A stretch of 64,000 bases of DNA from Vibrio fortis (GCF_000695685.1 NZ_JFFR01000002.1:124001-188000), one strand, 5' to 3'; counted from the stretch's first letter, positions 16,574 through 25,733 are shown. Notes: generated from the sequence alone by a model not told the origin. Program-made: numbers and translations.

Positions 16574-17533
16574 TCACAAGCTAGTATCTAGGAAGTTGAT
16601 CATGCGCTCGATTAAGGGCTCTCGCTTTACTTCATCGCTCAATGTTATCGCACCTGATGGGTAGAAGTGACCAAACCCGGGTACCCAAGCTGTATTAATA
16701 CTAATGCCCGCGTCACTGTACTTAGATAGGGAGTGCTGTAGTGCTTCCATCAGAGGATCTAAGTCATATTGCCCCATGTTGATGATTGCTGGTGGTAGCG
16801 AACTATTACCTTGAGAGTTAATCGCAAATCCATGAACCATACCTGAGTTGCCCATCACCGCCTTTACAGGGGCATTCATGCCGTAAGCAACGTTAAAACT
16901 CGTCATGGCTCCCGCAGAGAAACCACCTAAGGCAATTCGATTAGGATCAATGGCTAGCGCCTCTGCATTGTCTTGAAGATACTCAACCGCTTGATAAAGA
17001 TCTTCAGCTGCCGCAATGACGGAGTTACGAAGTATATCTGACTCGTGAGGTAGCGGCTCTAGACCTTTGTTTACGCGCAACATGTTATGGCGATCGTGCA
17101 GCGCTTTCATGCGAAGATCTTTCTCAACAAGCATCTCATCGGTATAGCCGATATTGGAAGGGACAGGTTCTTCTCTTGAGAGTCGGTAGTCAATCGCCAC
17201 ACAGGTGTATCCGACCTTCGCAAATTGCTTGCAGTAATCTCTCATTGTCGTTGTTTGCGCACCAGCGACTGAATAAATGTCATCTCGACCACCGCGAATA
17301 AAGTTGCCGCCAAATGTCATTACCACAACCGGATTGGCATCTGCTTTTGGGGTGTTCGGTTGAATGATATCCATAACCAAGTCACGTTCAGTTATTTCTC
17401 CATCAATCGTTACTAAGCCTGTCGTGTAGGGCACATCGAGTTGAGCACGGTAATGTTCTACAGCAATGTCCGCTGTTGCCACGTTTGAGATAAGTACTGA
17501 GGCCAGGGCCATATTGCATAATGTCTTTTTCAT
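16574..17533 (-). CDS. Exported carboxylesterase-type alpha/beta hydrolase
   Basis: The start at MKKTLCNMALASVLISNVAT is chosen because it begins a clean signal peptide; 80 further upstream codons overlap the divergent regulator and its promoter. The 319-aa precursor has a GGNFIRGGR oxyanion region (75-83) in place of the common HGGG, a GGFSAGAM elbow (S206), an acidic GQYDLDP (D257/D259) and a GFGHFYP histidine (H289). It resembles BD-FAE/carboxylesterase-type hydrolases. It is divergent from the LysR gene, which is the likely activator, through a short region with a symmetric operator. Confidence 0.82.
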   Translation of the reverse strand: MKKTLCNMALASVLISNVATADIAVEHYRAQLDVPYTTGLVTIDGEITERDLVMDIIQPNTPKADANPVVVMTFGGNFIRGGRDDIYSVAGAQTTTMRDYCKQFAKVGYTCVAIDYRLSREEPVPSNIGYTDEMLVEKDLRMKALHDRHNMLRVNKGLEPLPHESDILRNSVIAAAEDLYQAVEYLQDNAEALAIDPNRIALGGFSAGAMTSFNVAYGMNAPVKAVMGNSGMVHGFAINSQGNSSLPPAIINMGQYDLDPLMEALQHSLSKYSDAGISINTAWVPGFGHFYPSGAITLSDEVKREPLIERMINFLDTSL

Positions 17534-17611
17534 TTTCGAATCCTCATCTTGGTATGACTGTATTTTGCTTATCAACAAAGATTCGAACAATATGATGGCA
17601 TGGATACTAAA

Positions 17612-17628
17612 TATCGAAATTTTCGATA
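17612..17628. promoter_or_regulatory. Palindromic operator candidate between esterase and LysR genes
   Basis: TATCGAAA-T-TTTCGATA is a perfect 8-1-8 inverted repeat centred in the 142-bp divergent promoter region. This is the expected kind of site for the adjacent LysR protein, although it lacks the classic T-N11-A form. Confidence 0.55.
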
Positions 17629-17675
17629 CTTGGATATATAGTAGAGTCAGCCAACTATGAAAAAGGGATAGCAGA

Positions 17676-18590
17676 ATGAGTGTGCAATTCGATAGGTTAG
17701 CGACACTGGATCTAAAAATGTTGCGCACCTTACTGGTGCTGATTGAAACCAGAAACGTCTCGCAATCAGCCAATTTGTTGGATCTTCAACAGAGTACAGT
17801 CAGTTATCAATTGGGAAAGCTTCGCGAAGTGCTGGGTGATCCGCTCTTAATACGTTCGGGTAGAGGTTTTGAGCCGTCCGCTTACGCCAAGACAATTCAA
17901 CCCGGGTTGGCTGCCCATTTTAATGCGATGGAAAACCTTCTGTTTGGCGACCATTTTGATGATAAGACAGCGACAGGGACATTACGGTTAGCCTGTCATA
18001 GAAATGGTTCTCGTAAGTTTGTCAGAGCGTTTCTTGGTGAATTAAACCGTCGTCTTCCCCTTGTTCGAGTAGAGATTGTAGATTGGACTGAGCAGGTACC
18101 CACAATGCTTAAAGATGACAGGATTGATTTTGCTGTTGGCTTTGAGCCTGAGCATTCTTCTCAACTTCTCTCGTTGCCTATTGTGGATGTCGGGTATCAA
18201 GTCGTTATGTCACAAGATCATCCAATGGCAGACAAAATGCTCTCAGAGGAGCGTATATTTGATTACCCTCATGCGGTACTCAGCAGCAATGAAGCCATCG
18301 AACGATGGTTGGATTACTTAGCCGATCGACATAAAAAGTCACGCGTCGTTGAGTTTTCATCAACCTCAATGGAGTTCACGACGATGGCCTTAGAAGGTAC
18401 TGAGAGGTTGATGTTTGTTGCTGATACTAAAGATGATTTCTTCGATGGTTACAATGTTGCGACTCAGCCTGTGTCCTTTATTGCTCATCAAACGGTAAAG
18501 CTTTTGTATCATGAGAGAGCATCGGTTGATCCTCTTAAGCGTCGTACGTTAGAAATCATCAAAACCACAGCGAGTAAGGTGTTTGCGTAG
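17676..18590 (+). CDS. LysR-family transcriptional regulator
   Basis: The 304-aa protein has the N-terminal winged helix-turn-helix (LKMLRTLLVLIETRNVSQSA ... QSTVSYQLGKLREVLGDPL, residues ~9-60) and a two-lobed effector domain to the end (TLRLACHRNG onward). The S-Q-S-A-N-L-L-D-L-Q-Q-S-T-V-S-Y core is typical. It is divergent from the exported esterase and very likely controls it and itself through the palindrome between them. The inducer is unknown. A GGCCTCGC terminator follows. Confidence 0.92.
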   Translation: MSVQFDRLATLDLKMLRTLLVLIETRNVSQSANLLDLQQSTVSYQLGKLREVLGDPLLIRSGRGFEPSAYAKTIQPGLAAHFNAMENLLFGDHFDDKTATGTLRLACHRNGSRKFVRAFLGELNRRLPLVRVEIVDWTEQVPTMLKDDRIDFAVGFEPEHSSQLLSLPIVDVGYQVVMSQDHPMADKMLSEERIFDYPHAVLSSNEAIERWLDYLADRHKKSRVVEFSSTSMEFTTMALEGTERLMFVADTKDDFFDGYNVATQPVSFIAHQTVKLLYHERASVDPLKRRTLEIIKTTASKVFA

Positions 18591-18608
18591 GAAGTGTATC
18601 GGGTAATT

Positions 18609-18632
18609 AAGGCCTCGCATTCACGAGGCCTT
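18609..18632 (+). terminator. Bidirectional terminator between LysR and ABC-F genes
   Basis: AAGGCCTCG/CGAGGCCTT stem-loop followed by TTGGTTTTT; it lies between convergent genes. Confidence 0.82.
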
Positions 18633-18695
18633 GGTTTTTAGTTGAGTGTGTTACGAAAGCTCAGTGGTTAGCTTTACCCCGTCCACTCGAAGTTA

Positions 18696-20474
18696 TTATA
18701 GATTGAGTTGGAGAGTAATCTGATCTAACTCTTGTTGCCATTGTTGCTGCATCTTTGGTTTCTGATGCTTTGGCTTACGTTGTTTGTCATCCTCAATTAA
18801 GGCTTCTAATTGATACAGTCTTTCCAATATGGCTTCTTCAGAATCAAGACTATCGCTTGCTTGGTTAAGGCTAGGGCTAGGTGAGCGACTATGGTTAGTT
18901 GATTCATTCTCCAATAACTCAACACCTGAGAACTTAGGGTTATGAGTTTTGGTTTCTGAATCAATTTCACCATACAGCTTTTCCAGGTCATACCATTCCG
19001 TTAGCTCGCCTTCTTTAATTAACCAATAGCGATTACAGCTTTTTTCAATCAGTTCTCGGTCGTGCGTTACTAGTAACACTCCACCTTCGAACTGATTAAG
19101 CGTGTCGCTGAGTTGATCTTTGCCATCGATATCAAGGTGATTTGTAGGCTCATCAAGCATAAGAAGGTGATACTCTGCCAGTGATAGCCCAAGCATCAAT
19201 AACCGAGAACGTTCGCCACCACTCAATTCGATTACTTTTTGAGAGTGTCTGTTGTACTCGAAACCAGCGCTGATTAACGCGATTTTACGTCTTTCTTCGC
19301 AGAGGTCAGTTAACCCTTCAAGTGAGTCAATCAAGGCGTCATTGTCATTCAGTTGCTTTAAGCTTTGGTCATAAAAACCGAGTCGGCAACGTGGATGGAA
19401 CTGAATATTCTCCGTGTTAGTTATGCTCTGCGTATAGCTCTGCCACAGCATTTTCAACATTGATGACTTGCCACTACCATTGCTACCAATAATCGCAACT
19501 CGATCGCCACTTTTGATCTGTTGCTCAATCACCTGAAGTAATACAGCTGCATCAAACGCGGGCTTTACATCGAGTTTGTCGATAGCGAGTAGTCGGTTTG
19601 CCTTAAGCGCTTCACCTTTTAAGGAGAGCTGCCAAGGTGCTCCAGAGGTCAGTTCGGTTTGCGTTTCTTTTAATCGTTCGACTCTTTTCTCCATGGTTTT
19701 GGCTTTTCTTGCCAGGTCTTCGTTGTCATAAACTCGTCCCCAGTTCGCTAATCGTTTAGCGCTTTTCTCAACACGATTAATCTCTTTCTGTTCAGTCAAG
19801 TTTCTCTGTTTTGCAGCTTCATCAACTCTGGCGAGTTCATCCAATGCTTTTGAAAAGGGCAGTTGGAAGTAGTTGAGGCGCTTGTCTCTTAAGATCCAAG
19901 TGCAGTTGGTGACCTTGTCCAATAGTTTTCGGTCATGTGACACGAGAACAAAGCTACCTCTCCAGTTGATTAGAAAGCGTTCTAACCACAGCAAGGTAGG
20001 GAGATCGAGGTGGTTACTCGGTTCATCGAGCAAAAGCAGATCTGGCTCTGAGATCAGTGCCCTTGCGAGTAATAGACGTGTATGTTGACCACCACTCAGA
20101 GAACCTGCGGTTAGGCTCCAATCACTGGATGAAAAGCCCATATCGGAAAGGATCAGCTCTGCGCGCCACTGGTCTTGTAACTGTTCATCTTTGGGAAGCT
20201 TTGTAACCACGGCCTCAAGCATAGAAAGGTGCTCTAGGTTCGTTGGCAAACGCTGTTCAACTTGTTCGATTAAACAGTGACTCGATATGGTAATAGCACC
20301 AGAGTGAGGTTCTTTGTTACCGCAGAGTAGTTGCAGTAGGGTACTTTTTCCGCTGCCGTTGTAGCCGACAAGGCCGATGCGGTCACCTTGTTTTAGGGTG
20401 AAAGAGATGTCTTCAAACAAAGATGTTGAAGGTGTGTTGAATGTAACTGATTGGGTAGATAATAGTGTGCTCAT
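18696..20474 (-). CDS. ABC-F ATPase, probable ribosome-protection type
   Basis: Two ABC domains occur in one chain with no membrane spans. Walker A1 is GYNGSGKS near residue 40, followed by LSGGQHTRLLLARAL and LLLLDEPSNHLDLP. Walker A2 is GSNGSGKSS, followed by ELSGGERSRLLMLGLSLAEY and MLDEPTNHLDID. Between them lies a charged helical linker (~225-285) and at the end a coiled-coil tail. This is the ABC-F layout of proteins that bind the ribosomal E site. ATG is preferred over an in-frame TTG 12 nt upstream. A 26-codon leader ORF and pairing potential with the ribosome site suggest antibiotic-inducible translation, as for resistance ABC-Fs. Housekeeping EttA/Uup/YheS roles are the alternative. 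Confidence 0.85.
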   Translation of the reverse strand: MSTLLSTQSVTFNTPSTSLFEDISFTLKQGDRIGLVGYNGSGKSTLLQLLCGNKEPHSGAITISSHCLIEQVEQRLPTNLEHLSMLEAVVTKLPKDEQLQDQWRAELILSDMGFSSSDWSLTAGSLSGGQHTRLLLARALISEPDLLLLDEPSNHLDLPTLLWLERFLINWRGSFVLVSHDRKLLDKVTNCTWILRDKRLNYFQLPFSKALDELARVDEAAKQRNLTEQKEINRVEKSAKRLANWGRVYDNEDLARKAKTMEKRVERLKETQTELTSGAPWQLSLKGEALKANRLLAIDKLDVKPAFDAAVLLQVIEQQIKSGDRVAIIGSNGSGKSSMLKMLWQSYTQSITNTENIQFHPRCRLGFYDQSLKQLNDNDALIDSLEGLTDLCEERRKIALISAGFEYNRHSQKVIELSGGERSRLLMLGLSLAEYHLLMLDEPTNHLDIDGKDQLSDTLNQFEGGVLLVTHDRELIEKSCNRYWLIKEGELTEWYDLEKLYGEIDSETKTHNPKFSGVELLENESTNHSRSPSPSLNQASDSLDSEEAILERLYQLEALIEDDKQRKPKHQKPKMQQQWQQELDQITLQLNL

Positions 20475-20481
20475 TGGCTTA

Positions 20482-20634
20482 CTCAAGTTTTTCAGGCGCT
20501 ATGACGCCTATCGTCAGTTTTTCGCTGACAATAACCTCGTAAGCTAGAGGGAAGAGACTCTAGTTAGTCTGTCTGTTTTGCTACTTCGCTCAAGCTAGGT
20601 TATCGCAGCACGTTGCTGGTAAAACTTGAGCGAA
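20482..20634 (-). promoter_or_regulatory. Leader region able to hide the ABC-F ribosome-binding site
   Basis: The minus-strand RNA segment from 20621-20630 (CTCAAGTTTT), inside the leader ORF, is perfectly complementary to the AAAACTTGAG (20482-20491) just ahead of the ABC-F start. The same leader segment can instead pair with 20585-20594 (TTCGCTCAAG with CTTGAGCGAA, 10 bp). Further hairpins are CTAGAG/CTCTAG (20544-20563), GTCAG/CTGAC (20513-20529) and GGCG/CGCC (20495-20508). Mutually exclusive pairings plus a leader peptide fit translational attenuation. Confidence 0.6.
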
Positions 20635-20680
20635 CTTCGTAAGCAAAAATGTATGCAAAAGACAATGCACACTGGTTCAT
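20600..20680 (-). CDS. 26-aa leader peptide upstream of the ABC-F gene
   Basis: ATG is preceded by a near-perfect AGGAGG five bases away. The ORF encodes 26 residues starting MNQCALSFAYIFAYEV and stopping with TAA. The very strong ribosome site in front of a peptide with no domain, 126 nt before the ABC-F start, is the usual sign of a regulatory uORF. A ribosome paused in the first half would cover or free codons 16-20, the segment that pairs with the downstream ribosome site. It could instead be a random small gene, but the complementarity argues against that. Confidence 0.65.
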   Translation of the reverse strand: MNQCALSFAYIFAYEVRSSFTSNVLR

Positions 20681-20760
20681 AGTTACCTCCTTTCATTTCG
20701 TCTAGTGGATGGATATGGTCATTCTATCAGCTGATCTTTCAAAGTCTATTTCGGTTATTC

Positions 20761-21222
20761 TCACCTCACTGGCAATTTGGTTTTGGTCTTTACTTGCCCA
20801 AAGGCGAAGCTGGATTCAATAGAAGCGATATTGGGTAGGCGAGTTAACTGCTTGCGGATAAACTGCTCATAGCTTTTTAAGGACTCACTCACCACATGCA
20901 GAAGGTAGTCGTGATTACCTGTCATTAGAAAGCACTCTAATACTTCATCAATCGCTTCAATGTGCTGCTCGAAATCTCGCATATTCTCTTCAGTCGGCTT
21001 TTCAAGCTTCACCAACACAAACACATTTACGGGCAGACCACATGCTTCTTGGTCGACACTGGCGTGATAGCCGCGAATGATCCCTTGTTTCTCTAATGCT
21101 CGAACTCGGCGTAAACAAGGGGAGGGGGAAAGCGCGACGCGGTCGGCTAACTCTTGGTTGGTGAGTCGCGCGTTGCTTTGCAGTTCAGCCAGTATCTTCT
21201 TGTCGATCTCATCCATTGGCAT
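20761..21222 (-). CDS. Lrp/AsnC-family transcriptional regulator
   Basis: The 153-aa protein has the full Lrp layout. An N-terminal helix-turn-helix (DEIDKKILAELQSNARLTNQ ... VALSPSPCLRRVRALEKQG) is followed by the RAM ligand-binding domain, including the characteristic LECFLMTGNHDYLLHVV (residues ~95-111). It is a feast/famine-type regulator and lies divergent from a large PLP-dependent enzyme, which is its likely target with an amino acid as effector. Length and motifs are normal. Confidence 0.93.
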   Translation of the reverse strand: MPMDEIDKKILAELQSNARLTNQELADRVALSPSPCLRRVRALEKQGIIRGYHASVDQEACGLPVNVFVLVKLEKPTEENMRDFEQHIEAIDEVLECFLMTGNHDYLLHVVSESLKSYEQFIRKQLTRLPNIASIESSFAFGQVKTKTKLPVR

Positions 21223-21358
21223 ATTCCATTAATAAGAAACTAAATTAGGCAATATTATTGCTCAAAGTGTATGTCTTACTTCGCAAATAGCAATCTTTAA
21301 CATCTCTGCAACACTAAAATTAAAGGAGGTACAACAAGGATGGAATGATTTAGGAACT

Positions 21359-23170
21359 ATGAATACTTCAACTCAATTGAGCCCACTGCGTAAAACCACC
21401 AAGCATGAACAAGCAGAAGCTCTTGCCATTGAGCAAGCAAAACACTTCGGTATCGACCCAAATAGCGATTACGGCACCACGCTGGTGGATTTGGCGACGA
21501 CGCTGTACAAAGCGAATACTAAGACACACGATCTTTGGGCAATAACGGTTGACGGCCTTTCAGAGCTGGATAAGAGTGATCGAATCGCTTGGTTTAACGC
21601 CAAACGTTTCTTGTCATTCCAGATTGCTAAGATCCTCGACAACCTGCAAAACCCAATGCGCGCGACTTACCAATCCATTGCGACTAACAATGGTAATTTT
21701 GCCTCAAAAGGCGCGTATCCTATTTTCGATAATGTAGCGGCTATTTTCTCTGCAAGCCCAGTGATTACGCGTACAGCGACCTATTTGTTTGCCTGTACCG
21801 AGTGGATTGAAGATGCGTTCAACGGCAAAGAACCACTGCACGATATCTACTCTCGACTGCTTAACCCAACCTCAATATCACTGGCGAACCACATGGTTGA
21901 TCTTGAGGCGGGATCAAGAGCCAATGAGTATCTCGCATGGAACTTCAACTCGGGTATGGCGGCAATTGATGGTTTGCTGAGTCACTTACTAGGACATGAA
22001 GATATTGTATTGGCCTCACGTAACATCTACGGCGGCTCTTATCAGCTGTTGGAAGACTGGTTTGGTAAGCCTTCGAACTTGAATGTCGCGGTAGAGTGGG
22101 TAGATGGATACTCTGGTGATGAGTTTGCAGCGCGTCTTGATGAGGTCGCACACAAGTATGCCGATCGTCTTGCTAAAGGGAAGAAGATCTACGTCTACCT
22201 TGAGTCACCGTGTAACCCACATGGCTACGTGTTAGATGTCGCCAACATCAGCAAGGCGGCTCACTCTCGTGGTTGGGATGTGATTGTGGATTCCACTGTA
22301 GGCACGCCACTGCTGCACCCAGTACTCAAACGTGATGATGTGATGGAAAGGCCAGATTATGTGATTCACTCGTATACAAAAGAGCTTGCCGGCTCGGGCA
22401 CCACCACAGCAGGTGTTGTGATTGGCCGTAACGAGACCATGTTTGTGCCAAAAGGAGAGGAGGTGACTTTCACCAAGCCCAATGGCGATGAGACGACCAT
22501 TCCTTGGAACGAAACCCTGTTTTGGAATGTGTATTACATTAAAGGTGCCTTCTTAGATGCAGACAAGGCGTTTGAAGTGCTCAATGGCATGAAAACTTAT
22601 GAGATGCGTGTGGTGCAGAAAACCATTAATACTCTGACTCTCGCGAAGATCTTTGATGCTCATCCAGACATCAATGTGTCGTGTCCGGCTCTGCCTGACA
22701 GCGACAACTACGAACACTGTCAAAACAATATGCATTTGGGTTTACCAGCAGCGCTGTTCACAATCGACATGGAAGGTAATGGTGACCGAGCGCCAATCAA
22801 TCGTGATGGATTTAAACAGTTCTTCGATATGCTAGAGCCTGCAATCGGCATGCAAGTGAGCCTCGGGCAAACCAATACGGTCGCCTTGTGTCCGGCGCTG
22901 ACCACTCACTCAGAGCTGAGCGACGAGGCACTCGATGAAGCAGGCATTAAACCTACAACTATGCGTATCTCGATTGGTTTAGAAGATCCTCGTATGTTCA
23001 TTGCACATATTATTGAAGCGGCTAAATTATCCATTGATCGCAAACATGTTGATTTCTCATCGAGCTTCCCAAGCAACGAACGTATCGATGAGATCTATAT
23101 GCAGACCTATATGGATGTGCATCAGAGGTTTGTGAAGAGCCTGCCGAAGTTCGGACAGTTGAGTCAGTAA
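21359..23170 (+). CDS. Large PLP-dependent Cys/Met-metabolism-type enzyme
   Basis: The 603-aa cytosolic enzyme is clearly of the trans-sulfuration (Cys/Met metabolism) PLP fold. It has NFNSGMAAIDGLL (195-207), YVYLESPCNPHGYVLD (278-293), a cofactor Asp in VIVDSTVGTP (D311) and the Schiff-base lysine in HSYTKELAGSGTTTAG (K341). Family members are usually ~390-430 aa. Here about 150 extra residues precede the core and an insertion (PKGEEVTFTKPNGDETTIPW) follows the lysine. It should act on a sulfur or related amino acid, as a lyase or synthase. The divergent Lrp-type regulator supports amino-acid-responsive control. Confidence 0.85.
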   Translation: MNTSTQLSPLRKTTKHEQAEALAIEQAKHFGIDPNSDYGTTLVDLATTLYKANTKTHDLWAITVDGLSELDKSDRIAWFNAKRFLSFQIAKILDNLQNPMRATYQSIATNNGNFASKGAYPIFDNVAAIFSASPVITRTATYLFACTEWIEDAFNGKEPLHDIYSRLLNPTSISLANHMVDLEAGSRANEYLAWNFNSGMAAIDGLLSHLLGHEDIVLASRNIYGGSYQLLEDWFGKPSNLNVAVEWVDGYSGDEFAARLDEVAHKYADRLAKGKKIYVYLESPCNPHGYVLDVANISKAAHSRGWDVIVDSTVGTPLLHPVLKRDDVMERPDYVIHSYTKELAGSGTTTAGVVIGRNETMFVPKGEEVTFTKPNGDETTIPWNETLFWNVYYIKGAFLDADKAFEVLNGMKTYEMRVVQKTINTLTLAKIFDAHPDINVSCPALPDSDNYEHCQNNMHLGLPAALFTIDMEGNGDRAPINRDGFKQFFDMLEPAIGMQVSLGQTNTVALCPALTTHSELSDEALDEAGIKPTTMRISIGLEDPRMFIAHIIEAAKLSIDRKHVDFSSSFPSNERIDEIYMQTYMDVHQRFVKSLPKFGQLSQ

Positions 23171-23217
23171 ATTTGCTTGGTAATCTAAGCCAGTAGACTA
23201 CTACATAACACAAGCAG

Positions 23218-23252
23218 CACCCTGTCCGATTAAGAGTCGGCAGGGTGTTTTT
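23218..23252. terminator. Two-step hairpin terminator
   Basis: CACCCTG/CAGGGTG enclosing CCGA/TCGG, followed by a T run, between convergent genes. Confidence 0.88.
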
Positions 23253-24237
23253 ATTGGTTTGGATTTAATGAACTGCGACGGCATTGGTTTGGCGTCATCC
23301 CAAATCTCTTTCGGAATATTTTACACAGGTAGCTGGTATCTTTTACACCAATTTCATCCGCCAGCTGTATCAAGCTATGGCTTGAGTGTATGAGTCGCCA
23401 ATATAGGTGTTGTAGGCGCAACTCCTGCCAGTATTGGTGAGCAGACACATCAAACTGTTGTTGGAAAAGTCGGTCTAGCTGGCGACGGCTAACGCCAATC
23501 AAGGCACCCATGTCATCTACCGTAGTACTCAGCGCTAAATGCTCCTGCATCAATGAAACTGCACGGTCGACATGCCGGTTTTGGTAAGTGCTATGTTGAG
23601 ATGATTTTAAACGATGATGATTACCACGCCCTTCGTCGACCAGCATATCTGCTAACCCTTTTTCAGCTCTAACTTGGCCTACATGATCTTGCAAGATAGC
23701 GATAAGAAGGTCGATGGTCGCGCTGCCACCGGTACAGCTGATGAGTTTTTTGTCGAAGTGATACAACTGCTCATCACGCACTACTACCTTGGGATAGTTC
23801 GCTTTAAACTCATGATGATGTCGCCAGTGAACCACGACTTGGTGATTGTTTAGCAACCCTAACTCTGCAAGCGTAAAACAGGCGTTATCGATGCTCACGA
23901 TCTTTATTCCAGCTGATACAACTTTTCTAAAAAATGCACGATATAAGGGAGCTTGCTGTTGTGAATCGTGAGCTGTTCGGCTCCCAAAAATGACAACGTA
24001 ATCAACGTCCTTCAGCTCGATGGTAACCGGAGTGTGCTCAACCATGACTGGAATATTGCTGCTAGACGTTACGACTCCTTGAGTATGAGACATGATCTGC
24101 CACGAACAGTAACGTTGCTGACTAAGATCCGCGTCATCAGCGGAGAAGCGTAGTTTGTCTAAAAACGCTCCAAAGGGGAACATATTGAAGTTGTCTAACG
24201 GGATTAATAGAAACCTGACGTTTTTGGAGTGATCCAT
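23251..24237 (-). CDS. GlxA-type AraC-family regulator with DJ-1/PfpI-like domain
   Basis: The 328-aa protein joins an N-terminal class-I glutamine-amidotransferase-like (DJ-1/PfpI) domain (FLLIPLDNFNMFPFGAFL ... DYVVIFGSRTAHDSQQ ... SIDNACFTLAELGLL) to a C-terminal AraC double helix-turn-helix (VDRAVSLMQEHLALSTTVDD ... FRKRFGMTPNQCRR). Members of this group sense small amines or betaines and activate catabolic genes. The conserved nucleophile-like Cys is in DNACFTL. The neighbour across the divergent gap is a LysE-type exporter, a possible target. Confidence 0.9.
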   Translation of the reverse strand: MDHSKNVRFLLIPLDNFNMFPFGAFLDKLRFSADDADLSQQRYCSWQIMSHTQGVVTSSSNIPVMVEHTPVTIELKDVDYVVIFGSRTAHDSQQQAPLYRAFFRKVVSAGIKIVSIDNACFTLAELGLLNNHQVVVHWRHHHEFKANYPKVVVRDEQLYHFDKKLISCTGGSATIDLLIAILQDHVGQVRAEKGLADMLVDEGRGNHHRLKSSQHSTYQNRHVDRAVSLMQEHLALSTTVDDMGALIGVSRRQLDRLFQQQFDVSAHQYWQELRLQHLYWRLIHSSHSLIQLADEIGVKDTSYLCKIFRKRFGMTPNQCRRSSLNPNQ

Positions 24238-24351
24238 ACCACCAGCCTTAAGTGTCTAGATGGTGCTATTTTACGTCTATATATTACCGTTATCAATTTA
24301 CTCTTCGACGCATACTAGCGACAGATTCAGTTATCTTGTTGAAGGCTAGTT

Positions 24352-24969
24352 ATGACGTTTGAAGTGTGGTGTTTGTTTATTTTGTCTGCTTTTGGGTTAG
24401 CGTGTATTCCCGGCCCTAACTCTTTATTGGCTCTCAGCCATGGTGCTCAATTTGGTTACAAGAAGACACTATGGACGATCTATGGTGGCGTTTGTGGTTT
24501 CTTCTTATTAATCACCATAGCCATGCTTGGATTAGGAACGTTGTTGGAGGCAGAACCGGAGCTGATGATTGTTCTTCAATGGCTAGGGGCTCTTTACCTC
24601 GGTTTCTTAGGTCTGAAGCTGTTTTATGCACCTAGCGTTAACGTTGAAGGCAAGACCGAAACAGTCGCACTATTGCCACGACAACTCTTCAAGCAAGGGT
24701 ACTTCGCTGCGCTATCTAACCCAAAGGTGCTGCTGTTTTTTACCGCGTTTTTGGCTCAGTTCATCGATCCTAACAAAGCCTTTTTCCCTCAGTTCGTAGT
24801 GATTACAGTGACTTTTCTTTGCATTGAGTTTGCGGTTGAATTTGGCGTCGCGAGAGTCGCAGATAAGGTCAAAGCGCTGCTGCTAAAAAATGGCCACATA
24901 TTCAACCGATGCTGCGGTGCGCTTTTCTTAGCAATGGGAGTGATGGCAATAGTGAAGAGCTTGTCTTGA
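24352..24969 (+). CDS. LysE/RhtB-family exporter
   Basis: The 205-aa inner-membrane protein has about six spans and the family start FGLACIPGPNSLLALSHGAQ (residues ~14-33), with the internal YLGFLGLKLF and GYFAALSNPKVLLFF motifs of RhtB/LysE amino-acid exporters. It should export an amino acid or derivative using the membrane potential. It is divergent from the GlxA-type regulator, 114 nt apart, suggesting regulator and effector. Substrate not predictable. Confidence 0.9.
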   Translation: MTFEVWCLFILSAFGLACIPGPNSLLALSHGAQFGYKKTLWTIYGGVCGFFLLITIAMLGLGTLLEAEPELMIVLQWLGALYLGFLGLKLFYAPSVNVEGKTETVALLPRQLFKQGYFAALSNPKVLLFFTAFLAQFIDPNKAFFPQFVVITVTFLCIEFAVEFGVARVADKVKALLLKNGHIFNRCCGALFLAMGVMAIVKSLS

Positions 24970-25058
24970 TGAGGGAACAACGTTGCGTATTAGGTGGTAA
25001 TAGGAATTGCTCAATAGATTGTTTATGAGCTCTCAGGTTACTTGAAGCACCCTCTTAA

Positions 25059-25733
25059 CTAGTCGCCCATAAGTGTGAATACTTGTGTTTTATCTTTGTT
25101 GTAGTGCAGGGAGACAAACAAGCCTTCAATGGTATTTTTATAATTACCCTCTTTTTCAACATGGTCGTAGATTTCTTTTAAGGTCTCTTTTCCTAGTTGT
25201 TTTTCTTTTTGCCAAGTCATCGAGTGCAAAAGCATGACCTGCACGTAAAGAAGACTATCTAAACATTCGTTGCGTTTTTCGTCGAGGGTGTATAGTTCTA
25301 ACGTCATCAGGTACTCGATACCATCTGTAGCAGTGACAGTATCGAACTTTATGTTGTGGCACTGGTTAGGGTAATCATATTCATATGTCCAAAAATCAGC
25401 ATTTGTATCATCCATCACATATAGTAGTTCATCCACAGTTTTAATATTCATAACTGTACCAGCCGAGTCTTCAGGCAGATCCATAGAATTTAAAGATTGT
25501 TCCAGTAGGAGCAATTCTTCAATCGGCAAGTTCTCAATATAATCTTGAGTACGAGTCACTTTGGTATCATTTGGGCTCATTCTTAGCGTAGGATCGACAA
25601 GGGATGCTAAGTCATTATAGTAATTGAGTACACTGCCCACGGTATCGAGTGTTGCAAAGTCCCAAGAAGGGTTTTCTTTTGTAACGGAAGAGAAAGAGGT
25701 ACAAATGAGAACTAGCGCAATAAGGTATTTCAT
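25059..25733 (-). CDS. Exported hypothetical protein
   Basis: The start MKYLIALVLICTSFSSVTKE gives a plausible signal peptide; 35 in-frame codons further upstream look non-coding. The ribosome site is poor at every candidate start. The mature ~200-aa protein is acidic with several cysteines (SDxxQCHNIKF, NECLDSLLYV), likely oxidised in the periplasm, and no family is recognised. It stands alone with no terminator of the window's common type. Base composition is AT-richer than the accD-like gene next to it. Confidence 0.65.
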   Translation of the reverse strand: MKYLIALVLICTSFSSVTKENPSWDFATLDTVGSVLNYYNDLASLVDPTLRMSPNDTKVTRTQDYIENLPIEELLLLEQSLNSMDLPEDSAGTVMNIKTVDELLYVMDDTNADFWTYEYDYPNQCHNIKFDTVTATDGIEYLMTLELYTLDEKRNECLDSLLYVQVMLLHSMTWQKEKQLGKETLKEIYDHVEKEGNYKNTIEGLFVSLHYNKDKTQVFTLMGD

